Of a DNA stretch of 25,011 nt, positions 21,269-25,011 are shown piece after piece. A program made the position numbers and the translations under genes. Source of the DNA: Elysia marginata (taxonomy: Eukaryota; Mollusca; Gastropoda; Plakobranchidae); contig BMAT01006394.1 in NCBI GenBank assembly GCA_019649035.1, forward strand, positions 188,179 through 213,189. Reading direction: 5' to 3'. A model generated the notes under the pieces. The model made no database searches, had not been told where the DNA came from, and saw only the letters and a program-made list of their open reading frames with translations. The stretch's first letter is position 1. Each line of letters starts with the position of its first letter.

Positions 21269-22029
21269 GGCCCTACTATACTATCTTACAATTATTCATG
21301 TATATTTATCACAATTAAGATTATTTTTAACGAACGAAAGGTGTTATTCACCGTGTTGACAAAATTTTGTAAGATTTGAGTAAGATTTTCACCATGCGCT
21401 CATAAAGAAGTTATTTTAAGCTGCTTTCAGGGAGCCCCAGAGATCGTGTTCCTTATACAGACGCAGGTTAATTGGTGTGGTAAAAACAAGTACTTTAGCA
21501 TATTCGTATTTGATGTTACAGCTAATTCGATCCATAGAATAATGAGTTATTAAATGGTTTGCTTACTTCAAACACGTAAAGGTGACTCGGGGTAATTTTG
21601 AGTACATCCTAATGCTATCGCTAGCATATGCCGCAGGTATATATTATGAAGGTTGAATTTTTGTTATTTTATTCCATCAAGATACATGTTTTGCATCTCT
21701 ATAAATTTTATAATAAACCAACAGAAGACAATGAATGGACGTTCTCTTGTCCATCAGATCTAAAGCTATGACCTTTTCATTTCTGTTCTCATGGTTTGTA
21801 AATCGTGGGCGTGACTGTTTGTCAAATCAGTTCGGGCGCGATCGCCGGTATTTCTATCGCCTTGTCGTGCCTCAACTATAAACCTGCCAAACACACAATC
21901 AATTACAGGACCTGCAGTTTCCAAACCTATGGATCTCGCAGGCATACAGGTCATAAACAAACCATTACATTGGGGGGAAGGCAAACGCCGTCTATCTCTA
22001 TCTCCCTCGCCCTTTTCAATACGTTTCTG
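21269..22029. other. No supported gene; CpG-containing stretch at about 21805-21890
   Basis: AT-rich up to about 21800. Then tcgggcgcgatcgccggtat and nearby bases raise CpG content locally, and frames on both strands are open there. No splice pair supports a coding call. Confidence 0.4.
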
Positions 22030-22059
22030 TCTTCTTCTTCTTCTTCTTCTTCTTCATCT

Positions 22060-22118
<59 letters not shown>

Positions 22119-22460
22119 CTCCCTCTTTCTCTCTGTTTGTCTTTTTTTCTGAAACACTCTTAAATTTTTACTCTTTTTTAATGTGTTAACATTTTTCTTT
22201 TTTAGCTTTCTCCATTTTGTCTCGTCCTCTCTCTCTCTCACACACACACTCTTTCTCTCTATCTCTCACACACACACACACCCACACACCATTTCTCTCT
22301 CTCTCACACACACACACACCGTCTCTCTCTCTCTATCTATCTATCTTTACCTCTGCCTCTTTCTTCCATTTTCTGACCTCTCATATGTCTTTGTTTCTCT
22401 CTCTCTCCCTCTCTCTCTTTTTATCTATCCTTGTCCCCTCTTTCTCTCTCAGAAGAGACC
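22030..22460. repeat. Polypyrimidine block: (CTT)n, (CT)n and (CA)n
   Basis: (CTT)n at 22030-22063 runs into (CT)n at 22064-22114. T-rich sequence follows, and then mixed (CT)n/(CA)n at about 22227-22460 with a short (CTAT)n. Nearly the whole stretch is C/T on the + strand. Open Ser/Leu/Thr/His-rich frames are artefacts. Confidence 0.95.
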
Positions 22461-22998
22461 CTAGGATATGCATACACTTGCAACCCTCCAACAGCGGTCA
22501 TTGGTTAGAAATTTTACAGAAGGAAAAGTTTTAAAGAGCCAAGCCCACGAAAGCAAAATTTTTTGGAATGTCCGCTCGAGATGCTTCTTGTGAGGATATA
22601 AAACTGCCATAAACAATTAAAATATAGAATTGTAAACATAATAAGAAAATCAAGCCGATCTGGCGAAGCACTATGGGACTTCTTCCGAGACGTACGATGC
22701 CTTTGCAGCAATTGCAATATCTTAATTGAATGGAGTTTGAGACTTCCCGGGTCTTTCCTTGATTTTGAAGTCCCAAAGACAAATCCAGCCATTTTCTCAA
22801 CAGATATTAATATTATATTTTCAGTAGAACAATAAAAGGTATACCAGTTCCCAAGCTTAGAAAGTTCGCCTCGTCTGAAGTAACTTTTTGATGAGGAATG
22901 ATTTCCTGAAGGGCGTGGAGGGGCCATATATATGAAAGGTCAGGCAAAAGGATAGCCATCGCAATTAACATTAAACATTTTGATTGAAGACTTAGCAG
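22461..22998. other. No firm gene; minus-strand open frame at 22514-22927
   Basis: A minus-strand frame of about 137 codons contains an internal ATG in a fair context (gagaaaATGGCT) reading MAGFVFGTSKSRKDPGSLK. Another minus frame is open over most of the same stretch, no donor consensus is seen and no family is recognised. It may be a first exon, a UTR or chance. Confidence 0.2.
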
Positions 22999-23088
22999 GC
23001 ATTGGTGGCGAATTGTTACACCCGCAATGGAAAAGAAGAAAGAAAAGAGCAGTACGCAAAATTAGTTTTCTTTTCAAGTTTTTCATAG
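22999..23088 (+). CDS. Candidate symmetric internal exon, unrecognised
   Basis: The acceptor-like gaagacttagcag ends at 22998 and the consensus donor ATAG|GTAAGT follows at 23088/23089. The block is 90 nt and phase 1 at both ends in its open frame, so it could be skipped without a frameshift. The frame reads IGGELLHPQWKRRKKRAV and then RKISFLFKFFI, a basic stretch followed by a hydrophobic one. The acceptor has a weak pyrimidine tract. The putative intron then enters a long (CT)n array within 35 bp. No family is recognised. Confidence 0.3.
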   Translation, partial: ALVANCYTRNGKEERKEQYAKLVFFSSFS

Positions 23089-23116
23089 GTAAGTTTTATC
23101 GGACTTTGAATACAAC

Positions 23117-23119
<3 letters not shown>

Positions 23120-23208
<89 letters not shown>

Positions 23209-23265
23209 CTATCTCTCTCTTTCTCTCTCTCTCTTTCTCTCTCTCTCCCTCCCCTCTCTCTCTCC
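23120..23265. repeat. (CT)35-(ATCT)n-(CT)n microsatellite
   Basis: About 35 uninterrupted CT units (23120-23190), then five or six ATCT units to about 23212, then interrupted CT/CTTT to 23265. It is the longest pure dinucleotide run in the window. Confidence 0.95.
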
Positions 23266-24578
23266 CCCCATTTCTCACTCTGCCTAAACGTCTGTCAACC
23301 CTTCTATAGATATACCCATCTATTTAAAGTCCAACTTTTCTTTCTCTCTACTCTTCATCAAACTTAAGCATACTGATTATCTTTATGAACGTTGGGGGAC
23401 TTAGTTTTATGTCTCTTAAGTGATTTCTGTTAAATTGTGCTTCTCTGTAATTTGTCTAAACTAGGCCTGGGTCTAGCGTTATGTGACTTGAACCCACAGC
23501 CCTTTGCCCAAACCTCACCAGATAACCCGCAAGGCAAACATGCGGTTCACCCTGACACCAGTCTGTGTAGGAAGGACTCGTTAAGGTCCGCAGTAATTTC
23601 CGTTCTTGTCACTCGCAGGCTACGTATTAGCAACATTGCCTGAGCCCTGAGCCTCGATCCACTCTCCAGCCACACCTAACCTAACATGACAATGGAATGT
23701 CGCGATGTCAACCTTTAAAACAATATGAAAAATAACGTTAGATATGCATCAGGTCAATTTTAGAGAGGGGCGGAGAAGCGCTGTCTTCACCAGCATGTTT
23801 TAAGCAGTGACACTTGCCACATTGTGCGTCGTTAGATTAGTTTATTATTTTAAAGGTCATTCACAACTAGCTTTAAAAGATATGTCACGTTGTACAGCAT
23901 ACATCCTATTTAAGTTGCGAAGAAAAGATAGCAATTTACAGCTATTTTGCGATGAAAGTATCAGGGAATTATCCCTATCATATCGACCTGCAGTCTGGTA
24001 ATGTAATGATAGCCCTGCATACTATAGGATTTACGCTCTCTGGACAAACCAGCCTCTAGTCTTGTAGTCATGGCCGTTCTCAGTTGAACTGCTTGTTAGT
24101 TTTTTTTCTGTCAATTTTTTCTCTGCTAGCCAGTGATGCTTGGGGTCACTATTCCAGAAAGCTTTCCTATGGTAAATCTAAAATGCATCACATTTACAAA
24201 CCAAAAGGGACCACTTGGATCACACTCTTTTAATAGCCACTTTTTAGAAAAAAATAATGTGCGCTTTGTTCTCGGGCTGTTTAATTTTTGCGAAAATAAG
24301 GTACAGTAATACGCAGCGCTGTGTAGGTTTAGGACGAATCCCTATACATGTAGGAATTAGGAGTCTAAAAAGGAACTCCCAGCTGCATGAAAAAATTTAT
24401 ATTAGGCCCTACATTTTGCTTTACAAATTTGCAATAAAAACTATCATAACACCATTATACCCTAAAACAAACCGCACCAACACCCTGCCCTTTCGACTAT
24501 GATCATAACAATGGGAGTTTATTTCAAGCTAGGGAGTCTCAGTGTTGCCGTCAAGATCAAACTTCTCTCAAGGTGATA
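23266..24578. other. About 1.3 kb with no firm gene
   Basis: 23470-23660 is GC-richer and holds a forward frame at 23437-23643 (LGLGLALCDLNPQPFAQTS...) without splice support. Its minus strand has a B-box-like GGTTCAAGTCA (23484-23494), possibly a worn tRNA-derived SINE. The rest is AT-rich and featureless. Confidence 0.4.
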
Positions 24579-24669
24579 CATATATATAATTATGTAATTT
24601 TTCAACCAAAATGTCCAGAAATGAATGAAGTTTTAAAATGGCCAAAAACCTGACATATATAATTATGTA
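24579..24669. repeat. Spaced near-duplicate of an AT-rich word
   Basis: catatatataattatgta (24579-24596) and catatataattatgta (24654-24669) differ by one TA unit and lie 75 bp apart. AT-rich composition makes this weak evidence of true duplication. Confidence 0.5.
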
Positions 24670-24818
24670 GTCTGGTACCAAATTGTCTTTCTATGTCAGT
24701 TTAACCTGTCCTTATGCGCTGCCTCCATTTCCTGATAACATTTTGGTGCTATTCGCAATGTGGATGGAGTAATGATAACACATAATAGTGAATGAGTTAA
24801 AGGAATCAGGTTTATCGC

Positions 24819-24860
24819 CTAGCAACCAAGTATCAACGCGATGGCGGACTATATAAATTC
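24819..24860 (+). promoter_or_regulatory. Promoter-like stretch with TATA word
   Basis: cctagcaacc (24819-24828), resembling half of an RFX X-box, is followed by gcgatggcggac (24838-24849, near the AAGATGGCGG motif at 10181-10190). The TATA-like ctatataaat lies at 24849-24858. A start about 30 bp downstream would be near 24885, close to the minisatellite at 24910. No first exon is identifiable before the window ends, so this is a suggestion from motif order only. Confidence 0.25.
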
Positions 24861-24909
24861 TTTCTTTGCTTGCCCCCTTCTACGAACTGATTATCTACTT
24901 GACAAAGCT

Positions 24910-25011
24910 AACTGTTATTTCAAAAAGAATCCCACACTAAGTGTTATTTCAGATAGAATCCCACACTAACTGTTATTTCAGACAGAATCCCACACTGTTA
25001 TTTCAGACAGA
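24910..25011. repeat. 29-bp minisatellite running off the right edge
   Basis: Three full units of 29 bp at 24910-24938, 24939-24967 and 24968-24996 share tgttatttca and agaatcccacact. A fourth, lacking its first four bases, begins at 24997 and is cut by the window end. Units differ at one to four positions, so the array is young. Confidence 0.95.

Noticed and set aside
23461-23560. Minus-strand tRNA-derived SINE remnant with GGTTCAAGTCA
   Set aside because: Only a degraded B box is visible; no A box or element ends, so it stays a possibility rather than a call.

Overview
The window looks like non-coding nuclear DNA of a metazoan, most likely a mollusc or another lophotrochozoan. It is AT-rich by eye, has no dense or co-directional open frames, and is full of tri- and dinucleotide arrays. 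It carries a decayed non-LTR retrotransposon with L2/CR1-type reverse transcriptase motifs and a tRNA-headed SINE. Nothing bacterial, phage-like or organellar is visible. The taxonomic guess is inference. No complete protein-coding gene can be read, and most long open frames are translations of microsatellites or AT-rich sequence.

Layout: 1-162 is a 33-bp minisatellite cut by the left edge. 207-1307 (+) holds two or three exon-like blocks split by a (TAC)n array at 631-916. 2425-2669 (-) is the best exon candidate: one open frame with a good acceptor and a consensus donor. 2670-4726 shows no gene. 4727 to about 5990 (+) is a dead L2/CR1-like retrotransposon, broken by stops and frameshifts, with the catalytic YADD box changed to YVND. 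6470-9209 is rich in (ATT)n and (TAC)n arrays, with a 31-bp duplication, a 30-codon signal-peptide-like small ORF and one GC-richer patch. 9564-9852 (-) is a SINE with intact pol III A and B boxes. Next to it, 9890-10200 is a CpG-rich patch with two CAAGATGGC motifs.

10200-22000 is mostly featureless, with local tandem duplications of 27, about 190, 100 and 42 bp, further simple arrays and a small hairpin cluster. 22030-23265 is dominated by long polypyrimidine tracts on the + strand, with a phase-symmetric candidate exon at 22999-23088. The right end has a TATA-containing promoter-like stretch (24819-24860) followed by a 29-bp minisatellite that runs off the window.

No genes can be shown to work together. 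The likeliest reading is intronic and intergenic sequence of one or more long-intron genes, shaped by retroelement decay and slippage expansion. I found no convincing new biological system. The items most worth a second look are the exon at 2425-2669, the exon-like chain at 207-1307 and the CpG-rich doublet at 9890-10200.
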